From the NCBI GenBank assembly GCA_006503535.1, contig QYRS01000001.1, positions 5,022,001 through 5,086,000 of the forward strand: a DNA stretch of 64,000 bases, given 5' to 3'. The notes beneath the pieces are model-generated. The model was not told the origin of the DNA, made no database searches, and saw only the letters and a list, made by a program, of their open reading frames with translations. This document shows positions 11,269 through 22,178 of the stretch, piece after piece. The position numbers and the translations under genes were made by a program. Origin of the DNA: Arthrinium phaeospermum. Lineage: Eukaryota; Ascomycota; Sordariomycetes; Amphisphaeriales; Apiosporaceae. Within the stretch, counting starts at the first letter, position 1. Each line of letters begins with the position of its first letter.

Positions 11269-12405
11269 ATGACCCAACGAGATCAACCAGTCATGGATAC
11301 CAAGCCTTCGCTTCCCTTCACGACGCGAGTGCTCAAACCAAGCGCTTCGTCGTCGTCGTCGTCGCAAGAAGTCGCCGACCTCAGCAGCTTGCTCCCTGCG
11401 TCATGTCGCACCAAGAAAGACCACATCGTTCCGCCTAGTATTGACGATGCCGACGGTCTCTTCGCGCGCGAACTGCGCGTCGACCGGCTGGATGGAGTAC
11501 GCGATTGGCTGTGGGTGTGCGGGCGTCCGATGCCACCACGGCCGTTGCACCACCAGATCCTCATCGGTCGCGACGTCACCATCACCGAGAACCCGGAGCT
11601 GCACCTCGTTTGGCACAAAACCCGCATCTTCCTTAAACCGCTCCCGGCATGGCTGCTGGATCCCGACGTCTGGGCCCGCCATCTACTACCAGCATCCTTG
11701 TCGTCTTCTCCTGCCTCGTCCCGGCATCCTAACAGCAGCAGTAACAATGACGGTGAACTTGCTGCGTGCGCCCGCGGCTTTCTCTTCTCCTACACGGCGC
11801 TCATCGCGTACGAGAGCGACTTCCGCCTCGCCCAGGAAAAGGGCCTCCTCCCGGCCTCGGTGACCTGGGACGCCTGGCGGCAGCTGGCGCGCGAGTACCT
11901 AGGGGGCCACTGCTACGCCGCCGTCAACCCGCGGTACTGGTACGGCGAGCTGCGGCTGAGCCGGCTCAACAAGGTGTACCGGTTCGCGCGCGGCTTCGTG
12001 CTGCGCGGCTACTCCAAGGTGGACGCCCACACCGTCTACGTCGACCTGCTGCGCGACAACTTCGGCGTCCTGGCCACGATCCTGGGGTACGTCGTCATCG
12101 TGCTGTCGGCGATGCAGGTCGGGCTGGGCGTCGACCGGCTGCAGACCGACAGCGCCTTTCAGAGCGTCAGCTACGGGTTCACCGTCTTCTCCATCCTCGC
12201 GCCCCTCGTCGCGGGCGCGGGCATCGTGGGCGGGGTGCTGGCGATGGTGGTGAGCAATTGGCTGGTGACCAAGGACTACGAGCGCAAGCGGTTCGGGGAG
12301 ATGGGGGTCGAGCCGTATTGGCGGAACAAGCCGGCCAAAGGGCCTGCAAACTCGTCGCTCAAGGGGTACGATACTGTTGCCTCGGAGTCTAGGACGGGAG
12401 TATAA
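11269..12405 (+). CDS. DUF6601-family membrane protein
   Basis: Single-exon frame of 378 residues. After a Ser-rich start comes the signature region of the fungal DUF6601 family: an LDGVRDWLWVCGRPMPPRPLH core, then a HLVW motif and an IFLKPLPAWLLDP stretch. A low-complexity Ser/Asn insert lies at about residues 145-165. The family's second half follows (FLFSYTALIAYESDF, then NPRYWYGELRLSRLN). Two hydrophobic segments at about 265-290 and 305-335 predict a membrane anchor with a short cytosolic tail. The biochemical role of the family is unknown. A second ATG eight codons downstream is an alternative start. The neighbouring NLR gene is divergent. Confidence 0.9.
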   Translation: MTQRDQPVMDTKPSLPFTTRVLKPSASSSSSSQEVADLSSLLPASCRTKKDHIVPPSIDDADGLFARELRVDRLDGVRDWLWVCGRPMPPRPLHHQILIGRDVTITENPELHLVWHKTRIFLKPLPAWLLDPDVWARHLLPASLSSSPASSRHPNSSSNNDGELAACARGFLFSYTALIAYESDFRLAQEKGLLPASVTWDAWRQLAREYLGGHCYAAVNPRYWYGELRLSRLNKVYRFARGFVLRGYSKVDAHTVYVDLLRDNFGVLATILGYVVIVLSAMQVGLGVDRLQTDSAFQSVSYGFTVFSILAPLVAGAGIVGGVLAMVVSNWLVTKDYERKRFGEMGVEPYWRNKPAKGPANSSLKGYDTVASESRTGV

Positions 12406-13270
12406 CGCCGGATGGATAGAAAAAAAGAGCTATATATGGGGTGTAATATTGATCCAATATATTTTATTGATTGACCTACTTGAAGTCTTGAAGCCTCTGA
12501 TATTGGTACCTGACCAGATTTAGAGTGTTGATCTGTGCTGACGAGACGGGGCCAATGGAACAGTCCAGTGGATTAGGCCCTGTAAGGCCGCACGTGGTGC
12601 TAGAAAACGCCAGGTCCAAGCACGCCCCCTGGGGAAGCTTGATCGGCATAATAAATAGCCTTTGGTCTCGAACGTCTCGCTTTACATGTAACTCTTCCCC
12701 GTGTTAGACCATGTCAGTTAGGCAAAGTTACCTATGCAGTTCAACTTCACGGTTTCTTATCTTTCTATTGTTAATATGCGAGGCGCTTCGTATTCATGAA
12801 TGCCCACGGAAGATAAAGTACGTTGTTCGGATCACAGGGTGCCGCATCAGGGTCCCCCATTCCACTACAAGTAGCCTAGCTTGCTTACGCCCTTCTTTCC
12901 TCCCCCGCATCAAGCTTATCTCCACCACCACCACGGCAGATGCAGCCCAGCATGCTCTACCTAATCGTGTGGGTGTTGCTTACAAACCGGAAAGGCGTAG
13001 ATAGCCGGTTTGTTGGTGTGGAATATCCCTTGATGGGCGCATTTGAAGCGCACTAACCACCGGCATGAATGATTTGGCGATGGTTAGCTCCCCTTCCCGG
13101 GGCAGTGTCGCCCGGCGCTACGGCGGTATAACCCGGGTCACCACATATATTTCTCAGTATACCTGATGTAAATATCCCTATCTTGGCTTGGAGCTCAATA
13201 TTCCAGAATATGGTTAATACAGAATGGATGAGTGCCAAATGAACGCACAGCTATAGCATACAAGCCCATC
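12406..13270. other. Intergenic, no gene seen
   Basis: No frame with coding character. It holds the 3' flank of the DUF6601 gene and the 5' flank of the sugar transporter. Confidence 0.5.
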
Positions 13271-14907
13271 ATGAACCTATCCAGCCTACCCCTCCGCAAG
13301 CCGGCCGGCTACATGGTCGCCAGCATGGTCTGCTCCTTCGGCGGCTTCCTCTTCGGCATCGACACCGGCATCATCGGCCCCGTCACCGTCATGGACGACT
13401 TCAAGACCTACGTCGGCGACCCCTCCCCCACCATCCACGGCCTCATCGTCTCCTCCATCCTGATCCCCGCCGCCCTCTCCTCCTTCTTCGCCGGCAAAGT
13501 GGCCGACCGCCTGGGCCGCTCGAGGGGCATCGCCATCGGCTCCCTCGTCTTCGGCCTCGGCGCCGCCCTCGAGGCCGCCTCGGTCCACATCGCCATGTTC
13601 GTCGCGGGCCGCATCGTCGAGGGGATCGGCGAGGGCCTGTACTTGGGCACGCTGGTCGTCTACATCTGCGAAGTCTCGCCCCCGCGGCACCGGGGCGCGC
13701 TGACCACGGCGCCGCAGCTGCTGACGACCCTGGGCCTCGTCACGGGCTTCTTCACCTGCTACGGCAGCGCCGACATCCCGACTTCCTTCTCGTGGCGCCT
13801 GCCCTTCCTCCTGCTCGCGGGCTACTCGCTCGTCTTCTCCGTCGCGGCGCTGCTCTGGCTCCCCGCCTCGCCGCGCTGGCTGACCTTGCGCGGTCGCAAA
13901 GACGAGGCGGCTGCGGCCTGGGAGAAGCTCGGCGTGGGCGCGGCCGACCGCGAGAAGATCCTCGAGCAGCTGCCGGCCTCGGTAGTAGAAGCTAGCAACG
14001 CCAACGCCGCCACCGTGCCTGCCAGCGGATCCATCCTGATGACGGACACCATCACCTCCCCTACAGCAACACCAGCAAGCGCACCAAACCAGGAGCCGAT
14101 CCCGAGCACCCCAAAGCCCCAGTCCAAAATGCCCGACGTCCTCGCCCCCGAAGCCCGCCCCCGCCTCCTCCTCGCCGTCTTCCTCATGGGCATGCAGCAG
14201 CTCAGCGGCATCGACGGCGTCCTCTACTACGCCCCCCTGCTCTTCCAGCAAGCCGGCCTCGACAGCACCGCGGCCGCCTTCCTCGCCTCGGGCGTCTCCG
14301 CCCTCGTCATCTTCGTCGCCACCGTCCCCGCCACCCTCTTTGCCGACCGCTGGTCCCGCCGCGCCAACACCATCCTCGGCGGCCTCGGCATGGCCGCCAC
14401 CATGTTCCTCATGGGCGCCCTCTACGCCGGCGACGCCGTCCGTCCCTCCGAAGGGGCCGGGCGCTGGGTCGTCATCGTCTGCATCTACCTCTTCGCCGTC
14501 CTGTACTGCGTCTCCTGGGCCGTCGGCATCAAGGTCTACGCCGCCGAGATCCAGCGGCCCGCCACCCGCGCCAGCGCCACCAGCATCGCCCACGGCAGCA
14601 ACTGGCTGAGCAATTTCTTGGTGGCCCTCGTCACGCCCACCCTGCTCGCCAGGACGAGCTACGGCGCCTACTTCCTCTTCGGGGGCTGCACGCTGCTGAC
14701 GGCCCTCGTCTGCTGGGCCTTCATGCCCGAGACCGCGGCCGGAGCCTCGACGACATCGACCGGGCGTTTCGGGAAAGGAATAAGATGGCGAATAACAACA
14801 ACAAGCAGCGCAGCGGTCACGCAAGTGGGTTCAGGCAGTTCATCACAAGGGCGGTGTCGCGGCGGGTGACGGGGACGATGCCTACGGCTGCCGCCATAGG
14901 CGCATAA
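13271..14907 (+). CDS. MFS sugar transporter, frameshifted near the C-terminus
   Basis: About 545 residues, 12 membrane segments, uninterrupted to residue about 487. Sugar-porter marks are present: GFLFGIDTGIIGP in TM1, DRLGRSRG after TM2, GRIVEGIGEGL in TM4, an ISEVSP-like ICEVSPPRHRG, LPASPRWL before the central loop, and QQLSGIDGVLYYAP in TM7. The start at 13271 is the ATG just before TM1; the 39 bases before it are open but lack an ATG. At 14731-14735 the PET motif that should lead into PETRGRSL loses one base. The correct continuation (RGRSLDDIDRAF..., Asn/Lys-rich tail) is found in the next frame and ends at 14907, whereas the literal frame ends at 14869. Likely imports hexoses or related sugars; substrate not predictable. 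The long central loop is less conserved. Confidence 0.88.
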
Positions 14908-15096
14908 GAGAGAGTCACGAATGCGATCGAGAAGACTCCTGCAGGCGATTGTACTGTATTGTATTGTGCCCACAGGATGAACTGATCTGTCGGCCCTGGG
15001 ATATCTGATAGAGACGAGTGTACAGGCTAGTAACCATGGAATAATCATGGAATGACTGTAAACGACCCATGGTGATAATCGATTCACTATTATCCC

Positions 15097-15964
15097 CTAT
15101 CCACCTGCTGTCCAGGGATCAACAGTCCCATCGTCATCGGGCAACGTCCCATCGTCATCGGGCAACGTCCCATCGTCATCGGGCAACGTCCCATCGTCAT
15201 CGGGCGACGTCCCATCGCCATCGGGCGACGGCCCGAAGCTGATGATATCGTTGTCGTCGTTGATGTACTTCAGTTGGAGCATCTTCTTGACATTGGGGTC
15301 AGCCAGCACGGGGCAGAGCTGTTGGTGAACGTAGCCCTTCGAGCCATTTGCCTGGCAATCCTAGATAGACCCCCAAAAGAGAGGGAAAAGTCAGCACGAC
15401 GTTATTATGCATTGAGATGTGAAGAAGGGGACATACCGGGATGCAATAGGCGAAAGTCAAGCAATCACCACACTTTTTCATTTTGGACATCTCCCTCACA
15501 ACGCCGCACCCACAACACGTGAGCGGCATGCACTTGGCTGCTGCGGAGTCGGCGAATTCTACGCTCATCCGCAACAAAAACCCCATGTCCAGATTGAAGA
15601 ACAGGACCTGTCTGGAATCGAGAAGCCAGGGTCTCTTCTCATACGCCGGCGGGTAGAAAATCGCGACGGTCATGCCTATTTGGCAGTGCTGCATCACCCG
15701 GCGCGAGATGTCGTGGTTGTTGTGGACCTTGATCTGCATTGGGCAGGGCAACCCCCAGCGGTCTTGGGCGACGATGGTCGGGTTGGGGATCCCATCGGTG
15801 ACGACGTAGCCGATTCGTTCTACCGTGGCGAGGACGCACCAGTGCCAACGAGGACCAGTTCCCTTGTTGGCCTTAGACATGGCTGTCCAGCGTATGTCGC
15901 TGATGGGATCATTGAAGGAAGGGAAGAACTTGGTGTCATGGAATGTGGTATAAAGCGAAGCCAT
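15097..15964 (-). CDS. MYND-type zinc finger protein with heptapeptide repeat tail
   Basis: Two exons (15964-15437 and 15360-15097) give 263 residues. The intron has a GTATGT donor and a CTAG acceptor, and the joined frame is continuous. The middle of the protein carries the MYND cysteine/histidine ladder: CCGC, then CGDC, then YCIPDC across the splice, ending with HQQLC. MYND fingers usually bind proline-rich peptides in partner proteins. The N-terminal 150 residues (KFFPSFNDPISDIRW..., FYPPAYEKRPWLLD) resemble other fungal MYND-only proteins of unknown role. The last 35 residues are copies of a seven-residue unit (TLPDDDG) encoded by a 21-bp minisatellite. An upstream open extension to 16093 lacks support as a start. 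Confidence 0.85.
15120..15235 (-). repeat. 21-bp in-frame minisatellite
   Basis: About five near-identical 21-bp units (minus strand, encoding TLPDDDG-type heptapeptides) in the last exon of the MYND gene. Copies 2-4 are identical, which suggests recent expansion. Confidence 0.9.
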
Positions 15965-16557
15965 ATTGGAGTATTGGATGATGTTGTCTTGCTGATGAAA
16001 AGAAGTCGTAGTGATGAAGTTCAAAGGCTTGGAGGTTGAAGACCACCTGGCTTGCCTGAGTACAAGTACGAGCGAGCACCTGGCGACTTCCAATTGCCTA
16101 CCTACATTCCATGGATGTCAAGCACGGCTGTTGCATGTTCAGTGGACGTACCTGCTCAACGCTCTCCCCGCGGCGTCGAGTGACGTGTGAGTAACGGGTG
16201 GGGGGAAAGAGACGGGCTCCTTCCCGAGTTCAATGAACCGGAAACTCGACACTTGACGACGTGGTCTCTGCCTGTACCTCGGTGGGATAACCAGCATGCC
16301 AATGGGGAAGAGAGATCCCTCAACGATATGTAGATATGTAGCCAAATGACAAAATCCGGTGGGTGCAGCGCTTTCGCCATAAAGGGGATTCAGTGAACGA
16401 TTAGGCTGGGTCATGTATGCAGGATGGAACATTTCATCAAGTTGAATTCGTCGACCAAATAGTACGCAAGCGAATAAAGGAACGCATCATGATAGAGGAA
16501 CGGGTATTAGTGGTTAGGCGATAGGCAAAAACCGCCGACCTGTCGCATTGAAAGTGA

Positions 16558-17827
16558 TTATACGTTGCGGAAATGCGACGACTCCTCCGACATCTCCATC
16601 TGCTCGGCACTGGGCAGGATGTCGTACCCCTTGGCGGGCTTGCTCCGGCTGCGCACCCTCCGCACGCACCACATGCAGCTCCAGACGGCGGCGCCGACGA
16701 GCGCGAGCACGCCGAAGATGATGAGCAGGATGTGGTCGCCGATGAAGCTGAACATGGCGCTGTCCCAGTTGGTCCAGGTGCCGCCGTGGACCTGCGTGAA
16801 GAAGACCCAGGGGTCGGCGCCGGGGCGCATGTCCATGAGGACGTGGTGCAGCGGCGCGAAGTCGTTGCCGTCAAACGGCATGATGGAGCCGTTCTCGGGG
16901 TTCAGGAGGCGGTGGTACTTCTCCCACATGGCCGTGACGAACCACTGGCCGCTGCTGTAGCTGATGATGACGTAGGGCAGCAGCCAGTTCCAGTTCCAGG
17001 GGACGAGCTGCTCCGTGAGCATGCGGAAGTAGGGGTGCTCCGGCGCCCCGCCCATGATGTTGTTGCTCAGCGCCCCGTGCCCGCCGTCGGTGGTGAAGGC
17101 CGGGTAGTAAGTCAGGGGCGTCAAATCGGCAGCGCATCCCTGGGATCAAAGATGGGTTAGCGACCGGGGAAATGTCTCAGCCAGCTAGTAGTAGCGGCTT
17201 CCAGTCTTGGCGATCGCCGGTGGGGGGAAACAACGACAGCAGAAACGTACATTATCCAAGTCGAGGTAGATGCCGCCATAATGCCGGATGAGGAAGTACC
17301 GCAAAACGTCCACCCGTTGGATGGGGAACTTGTAGCCGTCGTAAGTCGGGAGGTACCATGCGAAATGCTCCTGCAGAAAAGCGCGAGAGTTCTCATTTGT
17401 CCAAAGCTAGCGCGCCCACCCACCGTGTCAGCCAAATCGAAGATCATCATTCATTCACGGTCAAAGCTGCCAGTTGCGCCCAGGCCAAACATCGCACTCA
17501 CCTTGTGCTCCCACGTCGGGTTCAGGTCCATGCAGGTCTGGCGCGCCTTCTCCCAGTGGTCCGGCAAGGTGTTGTTGTTGGGGTCCTTCCAGTTGTGGAA
17601 GATCTGGTGCAACATCTTGGTCACGACGGGTTCCCGCGTCTCGGGTGTCGCGTTGGCGTGTGCTTGGGCAATCTCCCCTGTGAAATGCGGACACCAGCAT
17701 GCGGCTTGAAGAGCCCGAACAAATTGGCGAAGTTGTACAGGTGTTTCCCGATCGCGACACAGCACATGAATAACACAAGTGCCGCGAGCGCAATGACGAT
17801 GCGCTTGGCGCGCAGTTGAGGCAACAT
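16558..17827 (-). CDS. Inositolphosphoceramide mannosyltransferase-like (SUR1/OCH1 family) glycosyltransferase
   Basis: Exons: 17827 to about 17702, a second part ending 17502, 17406-17251 and 17139-16558; about 365 residues. A type II signal anchor lies at residues 9-26, followed by the luminal glycosyltransferase 'DXD' domain. Diagnostic motifs are KMLHQIFHNWKD, then LWTNENSRAF, IQRVDVLRYFLIRHYGG and the metal-binding YLDLDNGCAAD. A second membrane span near the C-terminus (ILLIIFGVLALVGAAVW) precedes a cytosolic Arg-rich tail; two spans are typical of the SUR1/CSH1 group that mannosylates inositolphosphoceramide in the Golgi. Oddity: the frame of the signal-anchor part and that of the catalytic part differ. 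A 17-nt GT...AG segment at about 17685-17701 would fix the frame if removed, but is far below normal intron size. Confidence 0.85.
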
Positions 17828-18668
17828 TGCGGCAAGACCCGAGCTGCGGTGCTACGCGCTATCACTATTGTCTACCTATCGCAGGAAGAATATTAGAAGC
17901 TGTTGAAGATCGACGGATTGTCATACATAGCACGAGCACGATGCAGAATAAGACTGGAGCCTACGTTGCTTCCAGGTCGGTCGGCTCCATGACGCTGTTG
18001 ACTTACTGCAAAAATAGGAAATGGACAATAGAATGTCGCGTTGGGCAGACGACAACGACGGGCGGATTCACATGTCGATGATGCAGAAGAAAATTAATCA
18101 AATTGGAGTTGGGGGCTGCTGGCTTGAAATCATGGGCCTCTGAGGCTGGAAACTGCCCAGACAACGCATGTTCGAGCTTATGACGCTAACACCTTGCCCA
18201 CCCGGCTGACGGGGAGCGCTAAGAAATAATAGTTCTCGAATCGAAGCGAAGCTGCCGGCGGTCTGCCAGGCTACGACTTCAACCTCTCAGCCCTCCAGCT
18301 GTACATAAAAAATAGAATGTACAAATTACGGTCCACAGCTGCGTTATACTCTAGCCCTATCGGTATGCAACCCCCGTGCTCTCTTGTACTCGAAGGTTCT
18401 CGTAATCAAGGTTGCGTTTTTGGCTTGCTGGATCCGCAAATTGCTGAGTCGGAGCGGCGGCAAGCGGTTTTGATCTCAAATGCTTGCAAGGCTTGATAGA
18501 AACGGTGGGGCGTCTAATTTTACATCCCGGGGCTTGCATGGAACCGCTATCAAAGTTGTTCTAGCGCTCTTGGACCCCTGAGTATTAGCGATTAGGGGTG
18601 TTGGGTGTCCTCTGGCACTGCATGAAGAATGAATTGCCAGCAAAGAGTCGCCAACAGTTACATTAGGT

Positions 18669-18861
18669 AAACCGAGGACTGGAATGGAGATGGCAGTTTT
18701 TGCCCATGATCCCAAATTACCATTACCAATTACCAATTTACTTGACCCCCCATCATCTTGATCTCGCTGCCCACGTTTGCCCACGCCGCACCGCCGAAAG
18801 ACGAGACGATGACAGCCCCAACAAACAAAGACACCGACATGCCGAGGGTCAGTCTTGGCAT
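18669..18861 (-). CDS. Possible tiny single-span membrane protein
   Basis: A short frame begins MPRLTLGMSVSLFVGAVIVS and is followed by GGAAWANVGSEIK, which looks like a membrane or import segment. After 40 codons a GTAAAT donor-like site occurs; splicing to an AG near 18669 would end the protein after six more residues. It is divergent to the small membrane protein at 19152, with under 300 bp between them. Evidence is composition only. Confidence 0.25.
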
Positions 18862-19151
18862 TGAACATAAATGATTATGTTTTTTCGTCACGCCCAAGCA
18901 TGCGCCAAGTTTGGCACACGACCACGGCATGGCGCTGATTCCCGGAGTTGTCCAGGTGCCTGAGCAACTGTCAGACTGATTGATTACTTGAATCTCACCA
19001 AGTCATCTTCTTCACCTCCTGTTCCCTGCCCTGTTTCCCAACCCCCCGGGACTTGTTTGCTTGCCGACTCCAGTGTTTTGACTTTCGTGTCTGCCACCCG
19101 AACAACGCATCCACGCTTCCCATTGCCGATCGTCCCAGGCGCCCGGCGGGA

Positions 19152-19428
19152 ATGATTTTCCCTCGCTCGGCAAGATGTTTGAGGCTCCTCCTCTTGCTGA
19201 TCATTCTTGGCCTAATCATTACGACCTTGCTACTCATGTAAGTCTCCGTCTACTCCAGCAGCACACCAGGTGTTCTCCGAGTCTTTCTAACCTCCCCTCT
19301 TCGTATCCAGACTTCACCGCCCAGCCACCACCTACGACCTTCTCTACGAGATCGCCGCTGAAGCTGAAAAGGCGCGTCGCCTGCAGGAGAACGACAACCT
19401 CGCCCAACGAACCGACATGAAGCAATAA
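19152..19428 (+). CDS. Small single-pass membrane protein, 67 residues
   Basis: Two exons (19152-19237, 19311-19428) join in frame through a canonical intron (GTAAGT donor, TTCTAAC branch region, TATCCAG acceptor). The N-terminus is a basic residue cluster followed by a strong hydrophobic helix (LRLLLLLIILGLIITTLLL). The second exon encodes a soluble amphipathic helix rich in Ala, Glu and Arg (DLLYEIAAEAEKARRLQEN). Too short and generic to assign to a family. The clean intron and helix after it argue for a genuine gene. The ATG used is the one nearest the hydrophobic helix. Confidence 0.55.
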
Positions 19429-19809
19429 AGAAAGTCCAACGGTGCCCGCCAGCTACGAACGATGGCCCGCTTGTCTTTCTCTCTTCGTCGCATATACCTG
19501 CAAGCGCCCTCTAGCGGCCGACAGCGAGCGAAGCTACGATCTACGATGTCTCGATAGCCACCACGCGAGCCGAAACGTGGAATCCTGTCTCACCATACTC
19601 AGGTTGGCATTAGCTCCTGCGCCTCGCGACTTGGCCCGCCACGAGTCAGGCCAAATACGAGATCGGATCAAAATGGCATATGTACAATTGAATCTACCTA
19701 TGCAGCGCCACACGCACGCATTCATGGGTAATGGCTTGTTATTGCCAATGCCGAGAAACACATGCGCCGGACATGCAAATGGTGGTTTGGCTTTGTCTAC
19801 ATACTTGGC

Positions 19810-20942
19810 TTACGAGCACTGGCTGTAGTAGTCGTTCTGCGCCTTGCAGGTTCCCGACTATCATCAGGGGTCAGCTTTGTTTCTGAGGGTCTGCTTGAAG
19901 TAGGGGGACTTACTGCGCAATTGGTGCAGCCGGTGTAGCCGTTGCCGCCACATTGCCCATACATCTGAACACTGCATCCACTGCCGCCGCCGCCGCCGCC
20001 GCCGTTTCCACCACCATTGCCACCGCCGTTGCCTGGCGATGTTGTCTGGGAGGGTTGAGGGGAGGCCGTCAAAGTACCCGCAGGTCCGCCGCCCGGCTTG
20101 CAGGTGGATTCACAACCAACACAGGCACCTCCGGCCTTGCGAGTCGAGCCGCCCGAGTAGACAGCTGGGCCAGGTGCCGTGTAGCCGGACATGGCCGCGT
20201 GGATGTTGACGAGGATGCCGGGGTCACTAGCCTTGTAGGCGCCGGGGAAGCTGACGGTGGCGGGCGTGGCCGAACCGCCGCCGCTGACGGTCAGCTGGAA
20301 GCAGGTCATGTAGAACTGGGCCTGGCCGGAGGAGCCGGCCGTGTGGAGGGCGAGCGCCTCGGCGCGCAGCAGGTAGTCGCCGTTGGCGATGTCCTTGGGG
20401 ATCGGCACGTCCATGCGCCCGCAGCAGGTGTTGATGTCCTTGGTTCCCCAGTAATCGTCGTCGCCCGACCCGCCGCTGCCCTTGGCCCATGTGTCGGCGA
20501 AGATCTTGAACCAGCCCGCGGACCCATCCGCCGACGACGCGTCGCTGACCTTGCTCATGTACACCTGGACCGGCCCGTAATGGGCGCCGCCGATCGCTTC
20601 CGCGTTGCAGTTCCGGTCGCCGGGTTGCTGTCATGGATCGACATGAGTTAGCATGGGATTTGGACTCGAGTCGGAGAGGAGTTCGGAGAAGTGCGGCTTA
20701 CCTGATGGATTTCCACTGTGACGGTGTCGCCGGCCTTGACGGGGCACTTCTTTCCCACGGCACCGCTGTTGGCATTGCAGCGAATGTTGTTGGACGAGAC
20801 GTCGGTGACGGGGCTGTTGGATAGCGGGAGACGGGCGCATTGGGCGCCATAGTCGACTCCGTTGACCCAGAGGTCCTGGAAGGTGGCGGGAGGCGACTTC
20901 GCGAGCCGCCAAGGCCGCCAGGAGAGCGAAGGTGGAACGCAT
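19810..20942 (-). CDS. AA9 lytic polysaccharide monooxygenase with CBM1
   Basis: Exons 20942-20702, 20627-19914 and 19857-19810, about 334 residues. A secretion signal (MRSTFALLAALAA...) leads into the AA9 start ATFQDLWVNGVDYG. The second copper-ligand region GGAHYGPVQVYM, the disulphide-rich core (DINTCCGRMDVPIPKDI) and the axial tyrosine region QAQFYMTCFQL are present. A Gly/Asn-rich linker and a fungal cellulose-binding CBM1 (YGQCGGNGYTGC... ending YYSQCS) follow, with an intron inside the CBM1. These copper enzymes cut crystalline cellulose oxidatively outside the cell. Striking fault: where the signal meets the mature protein (about 20887-20891) two bases are missing, exactly removing the codon for His1, the first ligand of the copper-binding histidine brace, and shifting the frame. 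Otherwise the gene is complete. Confidence 0.93.
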
Positions 20943-21077
20943 GGTGCTGGTTCGCAGTGAAAGCCGGGGATGTCTTCGCTGATGACTTGTTCTGGCCTCG
21001 ATACTCTTGGATGCAAGTCACTGAGGCGTATCATGCAGGATGGTCAAGGCCTATTGGTATATATATACTTCATACTG

Positions 21078-21085
21078 TTTATATA
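21078..21085 (-). promoter_or_regulatory. TATA box of the AA9 gene
   Basis: TATATAAA on the minus strand about 140 bases before the AA9 start codon. Confidence 0.55.
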
Positions 21086-21089
21086 ATCA

Positions 21090-22178
21090 CGATTCACTGT
21101 TGCAATCTTCTTATCCCTTGCCGTGCCATGCAACCTACCATCAGCCCGCCTCTGTCACTTACACAGCATCCATCCATGTCCAGTACCGGATTAGAGCACA
21201 GGCTGGTAAGGGTTTGGCTGCACTGCATAAGGCAACTTCGGCCCTTGTAGTCCGTTGTATGGAGCGGCCCCTGCGACCTAGGGCTCTGTGGCCCGACGAC
21301 CCAGGCGCTCGTGCCAAGCATCTCGACTTTCGGTTCGTGGGATTCAGATTAGTGATTGATCCCTCTTGTACCCCTCGACCACCTACTCTCCCAGTTGACA
21401 CCAAAAGCTCTGAACATCATCAAGTATTAGGGCCGAAGAAAAGCCTACGACTAGTGCTGGATCTCCCGATGATAGCTAGCTGCTGCTGAATTCGTGCTCA
21501 CCACATTTAGCTACCACCCAGCAAGGCTGGCAATTGGTGGGAATGCGTGACTTTCCCTTCTACTGGCTTAACTTGCATGTGGTCGTGCGACTGCGCAGAG
21601 TGTGGGGAAATGACACGACACGGTTAATATGTAGCGGTCCGGCAGCCTCCATTAGGAAATAGGGGGGCCTGGCTTGCAAAAACCAATCAATCGGGTCGCA
21701 AATGGCGGATCGCCCTTTTGGCAATGGTCCATCTTGGGTGCTACATGTACATACATTTTCTTCGACCCAAAAAATCGACTTGATAACCCAGCTCCGGATG
21801 TCGCTTTCGAGAGTCTCTCTTTGGTGGGATGGGAGGGGGTGGTCATGCATGGCACATACATGTACATGCATCCCAAACTCATCTGAATACGTACGGTATT
21901 GCATTTTCTTGCATGCTGCGCCCTTTCTGCGTCCCGAACCCCCGGGCGCCGTGCCTTGTTCGCCTGGTTACTACGATTTGGTCGCGCTGCTCTTCAAGCT
22001 GATATCTTGTCCACTTGGGTGCAATCCGATTCGTTCCCGTTCATACTCTCCGTGAGGTTCGTAGCTTGCATCTGCGACTTTACATGGCATCTCTTTTCAA
22101 CTCACACGGCCTTTCATGCACGCTCTACGTTACAAGTAGTACTGTCTCGATCATGCATTATTGTGTTGACTTATCCAT
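21090..22178. other. Intergenic, no gene seen
   Basis: Lies between the 5' end of the AA9 gene and the 3' end of the esterase gene. Several frames of 70-190 codons occur, but none has domains, plausible splice structure or coherent composition. Confidence 0.5.

Noticed and set aside
13286..14824. 512-codon open frame on the minus strand
   Set aside because: It lies exactly opposite the sugar transporter; its Gly/Glu/Asp/Arg-rich composition is the shadow of GC-rich codons on the other strand.
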